A DNA stretch of 64,000 nucleotides from Mobilicoccus pelagius NBRC 104925 (GCF_000247995.1 NZ_BAFE01000089.1:124001-188000); one strand, 5' to 3'; shown: positions 8,555-17,227, counted from the first letter of the stretch. The notes: generated from the sequence alone by a model not told the origin. Numbers and translations: made by a program.

Positions 8555-9753
8555 GGGGCGACCCTAGCGTCCGGGCCGGAGCGGGCGGGGTCGGCGAAGG
8601 CGGCGACGTCACCGACGACGGTGACGGCCGGCGGCGTCACCTCGGCCGGCGCGCCCTGCGAGAGGGTGCCGAGGGTCGAGACGTAGGTGCGCTGGCTGGG
8701 CAGCGCGGCGTCCATGACGGAGGCGACGGGCGTCTCCGGGGAGCGACCCGCGTCGAGGAGGGCGCGGGCGATGCGCGGGAGGGTCTCGACGCCCATGAGG
8801 ACGACGATCGTCACGCCGCTGCGACCGAGCGCGTCCCAATCGACGGTGCTGCGGGGGTCGTCCGGGGCGGCGTGTCCGGAGATCACGGCGAAGCCCTGGA
8901 CGAGTCCGCGGTGCGTCACGGGGATACCGGCGAGCGCCGGCGCGGAGACCGCCGAGGTCACGCCGGGGATCACCTCGACGGGCACCCCGGCTGCGGTGCA
9001 GGCGATCTGCTCCTCCATGCCGCGGCCGAAGACGAACGGGTCGCCGCCCTTGAGCCGTGCGACACGCTTGCCGGCGAGGGCGCGGTCGACGAGGACGGCG
9101 TTGATCTCCTCCTGCGGCGTGAACCGGCCGCGGGGGATCTTGGAGACGTCGACGATCTCGACCTCCGGGCCGAGGTCGTCGAGGAGCGCGAGGGGGGCGA
9201 GGCGATCGACGACGACGACGTCGGCGCCGAGGACGGCGTCACGGCCGGCCAGGGTGATGAGGTCCGGCGAGCCCGGCCCACCGCCGACGAGGACGACGGA
9301 TCCTCGCCCCGGCGCTGCCGGATCGGTGGGCGTCGCATCGGCGCGAGCGACGTCGAGGGAGGCGTCGGTGGAGGTCGGCCGCTCGTCCTCGGCCGAGGCA
9401 CCGGCCGTGGGGGACGCGCCGCGTCGACCCGCGCCCGAGGGCAGGAGCAGCACGCCGGCGGCGAGGGCCGCGGCGTGGACCTCCGCGTCGGCGTCCGGGG
9501 AGTCGGTCGCGACGGCGACGACGAGCTTGCCGTCGAGGTCCGTCGTGCCGAAGTCGCGCGGGTGCCACGTGACGAGGCCGCGGTCGACGAGGTCCTCGAG
9601 GGCGGCGACGAGGGTGGGCGCGACGATCGTCACCTGCGCCCTCGCGCGGAGGAGTCGGCCGACGTGGCCGATGGCGTGGCCACCTCCGCCGACGACGAGG
9701 CAGGGACGTCCCGCGAGGAGCAGGTCGACGGTCTGCGGGGGGAGATCACTCAT
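8551..9753 (-). CDS. cobA: Uroporphyrinogen-III C-methyltransferase with precorrin-2 dehydrogenase-like N-domain
   Basis: Makes precorrin-2 from uroporphyrinogen III with two SAM, the branch point to cobalamin and siroheme. The 400-residue protein has an N-terminal Rossmann domain (residues about 1-115, VVGGGGHAIGHVGRLL, as in the CysG/Met8 NAD domain). A variable Ser/Thr/Asp linker follows, then the SUMT domain from about 150 (VGGGPGSPDLITLAGRDA, RLKGGDPFVFGRGMEE, VIPGVTSAVSAPA). The N-domain lacks the long C-terminal dimerisation part of full CysG, so chelatase activity is doubtful. Overlaps bluB-cobT by 8 nt. Confidence 0.92.
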   Translation of the reverse strand: MSDLPPQTVDLLLAGRPCLVVGGGGHAIGHVGRLLRARAQVTIVAPTLVAALEDLVDRGLVTWHPRDFGTTDLDGKLVVAVATDSPDADAEVHAAALAAGVLLLPSGAGRRGASPTAGASAEDERPTSTDASLDVARADATPTDPAAPGRGSVVLVGGGPGSPDLITLAGRDAVLGADVVVVDRLAPLALLDDLGPEVEIVDVSKIPRGRFTPQEEINAVLVDRALAGKRVARLKGGDPFVFGRGMEEQIACTAAGVPVEVIPGVTSAVSAPALAGIPVTHRGLVQGFAVISGHAAPDDPRSTVDWDALGRSGVTIVVLMGVETLPRIARALLDAGRSPETPVASVMDAALPSQRTYVSTLGTLSQGAPAEVTPPAVTVVGDVAAFADPARSGPDARVAP

Positions 9754-11524
9754 CGCGTTCCGACACTCCTGCGTCCTCGAAGGTGGCGCCCTCGGCGAGG
9801 ACCCGGGCAGCGCCCTGCACGAGCGGCACGGCGCAGACCGCGCCGCTGCCCTCGCCGAGCCGGAGCCCGAGGTCGAGGAGGGGGCGCAGGCCGAGCTTCT
9901 CCGTCGCGTACCGGCAGGCGGGTTCGGTGGAGTGGTGCGCGGCGAACCAGTAATCGCGCGCGTCGGGGGCGAGGGCGGCGGCGACGAGCGCGGCCGAGAG
10001 GGCGATGACGCCGTCGAGGACGACGGGGGTGCGCTGCGCGGCGGCGCCGAGGAGGAACCCGACGAGACCGGCGTGCTCGAACCCGCCGACGGCGGCGAGG
10101 GTGGCGCGCGGGTCCTCGGGGCTCGCCCCGTGAAGGTCGATCGCGCGCTGGACGACCTGGGCCTTGTGGGCGAGCATCGCGTCGTCGATGCCGGTGCCGC
10201 GGCCGGTGGCCTCGGCGGCGGGCCGCTCGGTCATCGCCGCGACGAGCGCCGCCGACGGGGTCGTGTTCGCGAGGCCGAGGTCTCCCGTGAGGAGGAGGCG
10301 GTTGCCCTGGGCGACGAGGTCGCGGGCCACGTCGATGCCGACCTCGATCGCGCGGGTGCACTCCTCGGGGGTCATCGCGGGGCTCTGGGTCATGTCGGCC
10401 GTGCCGCGCGCGATCTTGCGGACGAGCAGGCCCGGCTGCTCGGGCAGGTCGCCCTTGACGCCCATGTCGACGACGGCGACCTCGGCACCCACGCCGCGCG
10501 CGAGGACGCTCGTCATCGCACCCCCGTCGAGGACACCGAGGGCCATCTGCATGGTCACCTCCTGGGGCCAGGCGGTGACGCCCTGGTCGTAGACGCCGTG
10601 GTCGCCCGCGAACACCGCGAGCGCCGCGGGTTCGGGCACCGGCGGCGGGCACTCCCCCGTGATCCCCGCGAGGCGCACGCTGATGTCCTCGAGCTCCCCG
10701 AGCGACCCCGCGGGCTTGATGAGTCGGCCCTGGCGGGCGAGGGCGGCCTCGCGGGCCGACTCGTCCGGCGGCTCGATCGCCGCGATCGTCTCGTCGACGA
10801 GTGACATGGGTTCTCCTCCCGGGAGGCGACGTTCGCCCCACGTGTCGTGATGGACCGCCCACGCGAGGGGGCGGCGGCGGGCCCAGCCCGAGAGCGCGAG
10901 CTCGGGGGCGGGCGGGAACTCGTCGACGTGGCCGACGCAGAGGAAGGCGACGACGTCGAGGTGGTCGGGCAGGCCGAGCTCGTCGCGGAGCTCGTCGGGG
11001 TCGAAGAAGCTCACCCAGCCGACGCCGAGGCCCTCGGTGCGGGCGGCGAGCCAGAGGTTCTGCACGGCGCAGGCCACCGAGAACGGCGCCATGCGCGGGT
11101 CGGCATGGCGGCCGAGGGTGTAGGGGCCGCCACGGGTGGAGTCGCACGTGACGACGACGTTGAGGGGCGTCGAGAGGATCGCCTCGACCTTGAGTCCGTC
11201 GAACTGTCGCGCTCGCCCGCCCGGCAGGGACGCGGCGAAGGCGTCGCGTTGGGCCGCGGCGAGGGCCTGGACACGGGTGCGGGCCTCGAGGTCACGGAGG
11301 ACGAGGAAGTCCCACGGCTGGGAGAACCCGACACTCGGCGCCTGGTGCGCGGCCGAGAGGACGCGGAGGAGCACCTCGTCGTCGACGGGATCCATCGTGA
11401 AGCCGCTGCGGATGTCGCGCCGGTTCGCGACGACCTCGGCGAACGCCGCGCGCGCCTCCTCCGACATCGGTGGCGTGACGTCGGGCGCGGACTGCGCGTT
11501 CCTGGAGCTGGCGAGTGTCGTCAT
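9746..11524 (-). CDS. bluB-cobT: BluB-CobT fusion: DMB synthase + nicotinate-nucleotide--DMB phosphoribosyltransferase
   Basis: One 592-residue frame joins two lower-ligand enzymes. Residues 1-239 are BluB, which cleaves FMNH2 with O2 to 5,6-dimethylbenzimidazole (NRRDIRSGF, PSVGFSQPWDFLVL, GVGWVSFFDP). From residue 240 comes CobT, which activates DMB to alpha-ribazole phosphate (FAGDHGVYDQGVTAWPQ, LLTGDLGLANTTPSAAL, GGFEHAGLVGFLLGAA, and LRLGEGSGA with the catalytic Glu). A BluB/CobT2 fusion is known in Propionibacterium freudenreichii. Here no stop separates the halves, yet a perfect Shine-Dalgarno precedes the CobT Met, so free CobT (353 aa) may also be made. The bluB start overlaps the cobC stop. 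Confidence 0.93.
   Translation of the reverse strand: MTTLASSRNAQSAPDVTPPMSEEARAAFAEVVANRRDIRSGFTMDPVDDEVLLRVLSAAHQAPSVGFSQPWDFLVLRDLEARTRVQALAAAQRDAFAASLPGGRARQFDGLKVEAILSTPLNVVVTCDSTRGGPYTLGRHADPRMAPFSVACAVQNLWLAARTEGLGVGWVSFFDPDELRDELGLPDHLDVVAFLCVGHVDEFPPAPELALSGWARRRPLAWAVHHDTWGERRLPGGEPMSLVDETIAAIEPPDESAREAALARQGRLIKPAGSLGELEDISVRLAGITGECPPPVPEPAALAVFAGDHGVYDQGVTAWPQEVTMQMALGVLDGGAMTSVLARGVGAEVAVVDMGVKGDLPEQPGLLVRKIARGTADMTQSPAMTPEECTRAIEVGIDVARDLVAQGNRLLLTGDLGLANTTPSAALVAAMTERPAAEATGRGTGIDDAMLAHKAQVVQRAIDLHGASPEDPRATLAAVGGFEHAGLVGFLLGAAAQRTPVVLDGVIALSAALVAAALAPDARDYWFAAHHSTEPACRYATEKLGLRPLLDLGLRLGEGSGAVCAVPLVQGAARVLAEGATFEDAGVSERDE
10808..10820 (-). promoter_or_regulatory. Internal ribosome binding site before the CobT half
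   Basis: GGGAGGAG on the minus strand, 5 nt (AACCC) before an in-frame ATG at 10807 within the fused gene. The same arrangement, GAGGAG-AACCC-ATG, starts cobO. It may allow separate translation of CobT in addition to the fusion. Confidence 0.6.
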
Positions 11525-12885
11525 CGGTCCTCCCGATCGTCGCCGGGCGTGGTCGTCCCCGGGGGTGGCGTGGCGTCGCCGGGCGTACCGGCGGTGCCGC
11601 CCGCCGGGTCGTGCTGCGGGTCGCCCCGGTGGTCGTCCTGCGCGCCGGGTAGAGCGTCGTCCTGCGCGTCGTCCGTGCCACCCCCGAGGAGGTCGGCGAG
11701 CGCGGCGAGGAGCACGTCGGTCTCCTGCGGTCCGCGGACGGCGATGCGGACGTACTCGCCGTCGAGGCCGGGGAAGGTGTCGCCGCGGCGGACCGCGATC
11801 CCCCTCTCCCGGAGGCGCGTGCGGAGTTCGGCCGCACGGGGGTGGCGGGCGAGGACGAACGGCGCGGCCGCGGGTCCGCACACCTCCAGGCCGAGGGCGG
11901 TGAGTCCCTCGACGAGGTGGGGGCGATCGGCGGAAAGACGTGCGGTGACGTCAGCGGTGTGGGCGACGCCGTCCGCGCTGCAGATCGCCTCGACCGCGGC
12001 GAGCGCGAGGGAGTTCACGGACCAGTGCGGTTGGAGCGCGGCGCAGGCGGCGACGATCTCGGGTTCGGCGACGAGGAATCCCGCCCGCACGCCCGCGAGC
12101 CCGAACGTCTTCGTGAGGCTGCGCACGACGAGGAGCCCCTCCCCCGAGGCGGCGTGCCGCAGTGCCGTGTCCTGCTCGCGCGGCACGACGTCGAGGAACG
12201 CCTCGTCGACGACGACGAGACGCCCCGGGCGTCGCAGGCGGAGGATCTCGGCGACGGGGTGGAGACGGGACGTCGGATTCGTCGGGTTGCCGAGGACGAC
12301 GAGGTCGGCCTCCGCGTCGGGACCGGCGTCGAGGGTGTCCGCGTCGAGGGCGAACCCCGGCGCGGGGAGGATGTGCCGGTAGGGAACGAGACCGGCCGTG
12401 CGAAGCGCCGCCTCGGGCTCGGTGAACTGCGGGTGGACGACGACGGGCCGGCGCCAGGGCCGCAGCCGGGCGACGAGATGGAAGGCCTCGGCCGCCCCGT
12501 TCGTGAGGAGGACGCGCTCCTCCGGCACCCCGAGGTGTGCGGCGAGACGCGCCGTCGCCGGGGCCGGGTCGGGATAGGCGGCGAGGCCGTCGAGGGCGCT
12601 CGCGAGGGCGTCGCGGAGGAACGCCGGCGGTGTGGCGACGGCGACGTTGACGGCGTAGTCCCGCATGCCGCGGGCCTCGACGTCGCCGTGGTGGTGCAGG
12701 CCCATGTGCGCCGCGTCGACGGCCTGAGCCTCGTTTTCGGTGGCGGTCACGCCGGTCGCGGGGGTCACCGACGCCGCCGCATCCGTCGCGGTGGGTGTGC
12801 TCGCCCTCCCCGTGACTCCCTCGCCTGTCGACGGGCCCGCGCCTTCGGCGTCACCGACGCCGGAGGCGGCCACCGGGTCGGTCAC
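11521..12885 (-). CDS. cobC: L-threonine-O-3-phosphate decarboxylase (CobC/CobD type)
   Basis: PLP enzyme that makes (R)-1-amino-2-propanol O-2-phosphate, the linker of the cobalamin nucleotide loop. The aminotransferase class I/II fold occupies about residues 80-400: LTNGAAEAFHLVARL, VVLGNPTNPTSRLHP, LVVVDEAFLDVVP and the PLP-lysine motif RSLTKTFGLAGVRAGF. Both ends are low-complexity Ala/Pro/Asp/Gly tails (about 75 and 55 residues), longer than usual. The GTG start at 12885 overlaps the cobB stop (GTGA). The first ATG candidates lie just before the conserved domain, so a shorter protein is possible. Confidence 0.9.
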   Translation of the reverse strand: MTDPVAASGVGDAEGAGPSTGEGVTGRASTPTATDAAASVTPATGVTATENEAQAVDAAHMGLHHHGDVEARGMRDYAVNVAVATPPAFLRDALASALDGLAAYPDPAPATARLAAHLGVPEERVLLTNGAAEAFHLVARLRPWRRPVVVHPQFTEPEAALRTAGLVPYRHILPAPGFALDADTLDAGPDAEADLVVLGNPTNPTSRLHPVAEILRLRRPGRLVVVDEAFLDVVPREQDTALRHAASGEGLLVVRSLTKTFGLAGVRAGFLVAEPEIVAACAALQPHWSVNSLALAAVEAICSADGVAHTADVTARLSADRPHLVEGLTALGLEVCGPAAAPFVLARHPRAAELRTRLRERGIAVRRGDTFPGLDGEYVRIAVRGPQETDVLLAALADLLGGGTDDAQDDALPGAQDDHRGDPQHDPAGGTAGTPGDATPPPGTTTPGDDREDR

Positions 12886-14390
12886 GAGAGATCCCCGGCA
12901 CCGACGGCGGCGGCGAAGGACGCGGCGACGCGGGGGGCGCCCGCCCAGTGGAGGTGGAGGTAGGAGGCGTGAACGGACCCGTCGACCCAGCCGTCGCGGC
13001 GGGTCTCGCCGTCGGAGTCGCGCCACGCCCACGCCCGGTGGGGCACGTCCTCATGGCCTGCGCCGATGGCGGGTTCGACGACGGTGCGGTGGAACTCGTG
13101 ACCGACGACGCGGGCGCCCTCGGTGCCGAGGACGCTGTCGGCGAGGGCGACGCCCTCCCGATAGCCGAGGGTGAGTCGCGGCGTCATCCGGCCGGTGATC
13201 GGCAGCACCCCGCACATCGGGTGGTCATCGAGGCTGCGCGCGAGGTAGAGGAGCCCGGCGCACTCGGCCGACACGACGCCGCCGCCCGCGACGAACGCCG
13301 CGATCTGCTCCCGCAGGACGACGTTGGCGGAGAGCGCCGCGGCGTGGACCTCGGGGAACCCGCCACCGACGAGGAGCCCGTCGATGCCGGTGGGCAGGGC
13401 GTCGGTGAGGGGGTCGAACGTGACGACGTCGATGCCGGCCGCCTCGAGGAGTTCGGTGTTCTCGGCGTAGGAGAACGTGAACGCCTCCCCACCGGCGACG
13501 GCGACGCGCGCGCGGCGCGACCCCGGGCGCCACCCGGCGGCGCGCAGCTCGGCGGCCGGGTTCCACGGGGCGGTGTCGACGAGATCCGGTGCGGTGCGGG
13601 CGAGGTCGAGCACCGCGTCGAGGTCGACATGCTCGGAGACGAGCCGCGCGAGCGCCGCGACGGCCGACTGCGCCTCGGGAGCGCGTTCGGCGGCGGGCAC
13701 GAGACCGAGGTGGCGGCTCGGGACGACGACGTCGGTGCGTCGCGGGATCGCGCCGAGGACGGGCACGCCCGCGTCGGCGACCCCGGCGCGCACCTCCCGC
13801 TCGTGGCGCGGCGACGCGACGTTGTTGAGGAGGACGCCGCCGAGGCGCATCCCGGTACCGAAGGTCGCGAAGCCGTGGACGAGGGCGCCGATGCTGCGGG
13901 ACGTCGACGCGCAGTCGACGACGAGGACGACGGGACTCGAGGTGAGTTCGGCGATATGGGCCGTGCTCGCGAACCCGCGCCGGCCGAGGGCACCGTCGAA
14001 GAGGCCCATGACCCCCTCGATGACGGCGACGTCGGCGGGCTGCGGCGTGTGCGCGCCGTGGAGGAGGAGGGGGACGATGCGGTCGACGCCCTGCATGTGC
14101 GCGTCGAGGTTACGACCGATACGACCACACGCGGCGGCGTGGTAGCCGGGATCGATGTAGTCGGGGCCGACCTTGTGGGGGCTCACCCGCACGCCCCTGT
14201 CGTGGAGGGCGGCGAGGAGGCCCGTCGTCACCATCGTCTTGCCGCTGCCCGAGGAGGGTGCCGCCACGACGACCCGCGGGAGCGTCCACGCGCGCACGTC
14301 GGACACGGGGACCGTGTCGCCGGAACGGGTCTCGGCGTCGCCGGTGGCGGCGTCGTCCGCCGGGCGCGGGGACTGGGATGAGGGGGACAC
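12882..14390 (-). CDS. cobB: Cobyrinate a,c-diamide synthase (hydrogenobyrinate form)
   Basis: ATP- and glutamine-dependent amidation of the a and c side chains of the corrin ring. The 502 residues have the N-terminal P-loop-like SSGSGKTMVTTGLLAAL, GPDYIDPGYHAAACGR and EGVMGLFDG blocks, then a class I glutamine amidotransferase domain with nucleophile Cys in VVSAECAGLLYL and the His of SYLHLHWAG. Starts with GTG at 14390, 7 nt after GGAAGG. First gene of the operon cobB-cobC-bluB/cobT-cobA, directly below a cobalamin riboswitch, so it should be repressed by adenosylcobalamin. Confidence 0.95.
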   Translation of the reverse strand: MSPSSQSPRPADDAATGDAETRSGDTVPVSDVRAWTLPRVVVAAPSSGSGKTMVTTGLLAALHDRGVRVSPHKVGPDYIDPGYHAAACGRIGRNLDAHMQGVDRIVPLLLHGAHTPQPADVAVIEGVMGLFDGALGRRGFASTAHIAELTSSPVVLVVDCASTSRSIGALVHGFATFGTGMRLGGVLLNNVASPRHEREVRAGVADAGVPVLGAIPRRTDVVVPSRHLGLVPAAERAPEAQSAVAALARLVSEHVDLDAVLDLARTAPDLVDTAPWNPAAELRAAGWRPGSRRARVAVAGGEAFTFSYAENTELLEAAGIDVVTFDPLTDALPTGIDGLLVGGGFPEVHAAALSANVVLREQIAAFVAGGGVVSAECAGLLYLARSLDDHPMCGVLPITGRMTPRLTLGYREGVALADSVLGTEGARVVGHEFHRTVVEPAIGAGHEDVPHRAWAWRDSDGETRRDGWVDGSVHASYLHLHWAGAPRVAASFAAAVGAGDLS

Positions 14391-14414
14391 GAGACGGCCT
14401 TCCTTCCGGGATCC

Positions 14415-14562
14415 GCGTCCCGAACGGCTCACGACCGACCGGAGTTCCTGGCTCCCACGACCCGTCGAGTCGTGGTCACAGTGGCGGGACCGCACCGGTG
14501 TCGCACCGGTTTCCTCCGAGGTGTCGGCCTTGCGACGACGTGCCGTCCCGAGCGGGTCGGCG
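14415..14562 (-). promoter_or_regulatory. Cobalamin riboswitch of the cobB operon
   Basis: The minus strand carries the AdoCbl aptamer landmarks in order: GAGGAAACCGGTGCGA, the B12 box GGTCCCGCCACTGTGA, and the downstream GAGCCAGGAACTCC. It ends about 25 nt before the cobB GTG, and the expression platform overlaps the ribosome binding site region, so translational control is plausible. Exact ends are estimated. Confidence 0.95.
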
Positions 14563-14568
14563 GCGGTG

Positions 14569-14574
14569 AGCCTA
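14569..14574 (-). promoter_or_regulatory. -10 hexamer of the cobB operon riboswitch transcript
   Basis: TAGGCT on the minus strand, directly after the stop codon of the BrkB-family gene (TGATAGGCT). The -35 would therefore lie within the disordered tail of that gene. Predicted start near 14562. Confidence 0.5.
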
Positions 14575-16146
14575 TCAGCGCCCCCCACGCCGACGGGCGC
14601 GCTCGACCCCGGGGGTGACCTCCGTCCCACGAGCGCAGCCGCGGGCCGGTGAGGGGGTCGACGGCAGCGGCGACGTCGGCGTTCCGGCGGTCGGCGCCGG
14701 GCGTGGTTCTCCACGCTCGTCGGACCCGACGGCAGAGGTGACCGCGGTGCCGCGCCCGAGGTCGCCGCGGGCGTCGCGTGGGGCCTCGTGGCCGAAGGCG
14801 GCGGACGGGGCGGTCGCCGTCGGGGGCTCGTCGGCGTCGTCCACGGAGGCGCCGTCCCCACGTGGGGCGGGGCCGGGGCCGGCCGGTCGCGTACCGGGGC
14901 CGGGCCGGGTGCGATCCGCCGGTGCGGCGGCCCGTCGCTCGCCCGCGGCGGGGGATCCGTCCTCCTCGTCGGGCGTGGCGATGTCGGTCAGGGTGCCGGA
15001 GAACGGCTTCCGCACCAGGTCGGCGAGCGCGTCGAAGTGGGTGTCGACGGAGCTCGGCAGGGCGCGTCGCAGGCCGCCGCCGAGGCGAAGGATGCGGGTG
15101 ACGGGGGTCTCTTCGTCGACCTCCACGTCGGCGCGTTCCTCGGCCTTGCGGCGGCGGTACGCGCTCGCGTACTGGCCGTCGTGGTCGAAGGTGACCTCGA
15201 CGTTCTGGAACCCCTTGAGGCTCTGCGCGCGGGCGAGCCGGGAGTAGGCGGCCCGGTCGGCCTCGGTGAGGTCGACGCGGTCGGTCATCGGCGTGAGGAG
15301 CGAGCGCGGATAGAGGCGCTTGGCGTAGACGATGTTCGTCTCGAGGCAGAAGACGAGGCAGATCGCGCCGATGTAGAGCCACGCGATGAGACCGAGGACG
15401 ATGGCGAACACGCCGTTCGTCGCCGAGGAGCGGGCGACGACGGAGGTGACGAACGCGCTCCCACCGGTCTGGAGCACCTGCCACGCGGACGCGGCGAGGA
15501 TCGCGCCGGGCAGGAGGTCGGAGACCGCCGGCGGTTGCGCGGTGCCGAAGCGGCAGATGACGACGTAGGCGATCGCCGAGAGCACGAACGAACCGAGGAC
15601 GAGGAACATCCCGGAGGTGTCGCGCCCCCAGGGGAGGCTCGAGTCGAGGAACGCGCCGACCTGCGAGATGAACGTCGTCGCGACGACGAACACGCCGAGG
15701 ACGCAGAGGAGTCCGACGCTGCGGAGGCGGCTCGTCACGGGGTTGGGACGTTCGTTGCGCCGCACGCCCCACGTGACGTTCATCGCGTTCTGGATCGCCT
15801 GCGCCACCCCGAGCGAACCGAAGAGGGCCGTGCCGGCGGCGATCGCGAGGGCCGTGCCGCTGCCGCGCAGCTGCTGGGTCTCGATCTGCTGGCCGATGAC
15901 GGGGATCTGCCGGGCGGCGGACTCGAGGATCTGCGTGCGCAGCGCGGGATCGTTCTCGAGGGCGAAGCCGAGGATCGTCGAGAAGAGGAGGAAGAGGGGG
16001 AAGAGTGAGAGGAACGCGTAGAACGCGATGAGCGCCGACAGGTAGAAGCCCTGGTCGTCGAAGTACTTGTAGAGCACGGCGAGGGGGCCGCCGAGGATCG
16101 GGTGGCGGCGCTGACGTGAATCCAGCCAGTGGACGAACCCGCTCAT
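14575..16146 (-). CDS. YihY/BrkB-family inner-membrane protein
   Basis: A 523-residue protein whose first 290 residues have the six-helix YihY/BrkB (once 'RNase BN') architecture: FYLSALIAFYAFLSLFPLFLLF, a conserved ALFGSLGVAQAIQNAMNVTWG block, and AWQVLQTGGSAFVTSVVARSSATNGVFAIVLGLIAWLY. Function is unsettled; export or envelope roles have been proposed. The remaining 230 residues are a cytosolic charged region ending in a Pro/Ala/Asp-rich disordered tail. ATG at 16146 follows GGGAGGG. An in-frame ATG at 16179 abuts a hairpin and is less likely. Confidence 0.9.
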   Translation of the reverse strand: MSGFVHWLDSRQRRHPILGGPLAVLYKYFDDQGFYLSALIAFYAFLSLFPLFLLFSTILGFALENDPALRTQILESAARQIPVIGQQIETQQLRGSGTALAIAAGTALFGSLGVAQAIQNAMNVTWGVRRNERPNPVTSRLRSVGLLCVLGVFVVATTFISQVGAFLDSSLPWGRDTSGMFLVLGSFVLSAIAYVVICRFGTAQPPAVSDLLPGAILAASAWQVLQTGGSAFVTSVVARSSATNGVFAIVLGLIAWLYIGAICLVFCLETNIVYAKRLYPRSLLTPMTDRVDLTEADRAAYSRLARAQSLKGFQNVEVTFDHDGQYASAYRRRKAEERADVEVDEETPVTRILRLGGGLRRALPSSVDTHFDALADLVRKPFSGTLTDIATPDEEDGSPAAGERRAAAPADRTRPGPGTRPAGPGPAPRGDGASVDDADEPPTATAPSAAFGHEAPRDARGDLGRGTAVTSAVGSDERGEPRPAPTAGTPTSPLPSTPSPARGCARGTEVTPGVERARRRGGR

Positions 16147-16180
16147 GGCCCTCCCGATTCCCGTGCGTGTCGGGATCATC

Positions 16181-16245
16181 GCACGTCCGCCCGCCCCGCC
16201 CGCCCCGACACTCCTGTGCCGTGCGGGCGGGGCGGACGGACGTGC
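16181..16245 (-). terminator. Strong GC hairpin after cobO
   Basis: Arms 16181-16203 and 16223-16245 pair at 22 of 23 positions (ends GCACGTCCG/CGGACGTGC) around a 19-nt loop. It lies 8 nt beyond the cobO stop and separates it from the BrkB-family gene. Confidence 0.75.
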
Positions 16246-16252
16246 GCGCCGC

Positions 16253-16876
16253 TCACCACTCGATGCCGCGCTGCCCCTTCTGGCCGGCGTCCATGGGGTG
16301 CTTGATCTTCGTCATCTCGGTGACGAGGTCGGCGACCTCGATGAGACGCGGGTCGGCGTCGCGGCCGGTGATGACGACGTGCTGGCGCCCCGGGCGGTCG
16401 CGCAGGGTGGCGACGACGTCGTCGACGTCGACCCAGCCCCACTTCATCGGGTAGGCGAACTCGTCGAGGACGTAGAGGTCGTGCCGTTCCCCGGCGAGGC
16501 GACGCTTGATCTCCTCCCACCCCTCACGGGCGTCGGCGGCGTGGCGGGCCTCGGTGTCCTCGCCCTCGCTGCTCCGCGTCCAGCTCCAGCCGGAGCCCAT
16601 CTTGTGCCACTCGACGGGGCCGCCCTCGCCGGTCTCCTCGTGGAGCTGCCCGAGGCGCGTGAGGACGCTCTCCTCCCCCACCTTCCACTTCGCCGACTTG
16701 ACGAACTGAAAGACACCGATGTCCCAGCCCTGGTTCCAGCCGCGCAGCGCGAGCCCGAACGCGGCGGTCGACTTGCCCTTCCCCCGGCCCGTGTGGACGG
16801 CGAGGACGGCGCGGTTGCGTCGCTGACGGGTCGTGAGTCCGTCCTCGGGGACGACGGTGGGCTTTCCCTGGGGCAT
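16253..16876 (-). CDS. cobO: Cob(I)yrinate a,c-diamide adenosyltransferase
   Basis: Transfers the 5'-deoxyadenosyl group from ATP to the reduced corrinoid. The 207-residue CobA/CobO/BtuR-type P-loop protein has the Walker motif VHTGRGKGKSTAAFGLALR, then GVFQFVKSAKWKVGEE, DLYVLDEFAYPMKWGW and HVVITGRDADPRLIEVADLVTEM. The start ATG at 16876 is preceded by GAGGAG. Monocistronic, closed by a strong hairpin. It has no riboswitch, unlike cobB and cobN. Confidence 0.95.
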   Translation of the reverse strand: MPQGKPTVVPEDGLTTRQRRNRAVLAVHTGRGKGKSTAAFGLALRGWNQGWDIGVFQFVKSAKWKVGEESVLTRLGQLHEETGEGGPVEWHKMGSGWSWTRSSEGEDTEARHAADAREGWEEIKRRLAGERHDLYVLDEFAYPMKWGWVDVDDVVATLRDRPGRQHVVITGRDADPRLIEVADLVTEMTKIKHPMDAGQKGQRGIEW

Positions 16877-17227
16877 GGGTTCTCCTCGTGGACGACGATC
16901 GGTCGGTGACGAGACGGGGCCGTCTCGTCCGGCCGACGTTAGCGCCCGACGCAGGGCGGGGCCAGGAGTCCGACCCCGTACACGGACGCGGAGCCGACGC
17001 CCCGTCGGGGCCGGGCACCGGCGTCCGGAGCGTGGAACGGGACCGACGGCGGGCCGAACGACACGAGGTGCGGTGCGGGGTGCGCGGGACGACGCGGGGC
17101 GTGCTCGACATGGGGTGCGTCCACTCGCCCCGACCCGCGGCCCTCCCCCGTGCGGCACAACCACTCACGACGGGCACCCCGCGACCGATAGGACGGCGTC
17201 CCTCCCGTCCGCGAAAGAAGACCGCGC
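16877..17227. other. Divergent intergenic region cobO / chemoreceptor
   Basis: 351 nt without a gene. For cobO it holds a TAACGT hexamer (16936-16941, minus strand) and, exactly at the predicted transcript start, two 10-nt inverted arms (16908-16917 GACGAGACGG and 16920-16929 CCGTCTCGTC). These form an operator-like palindrome or a 5' UTR hairpin. For the chemoreceptor, CCGATA at 17185-17190 resembles the core of a flagellar sigma-28 -10 element, but no TAAA-like -35 is seen. The rest is featureless GC-rich DNA. Confidence 0.45.
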
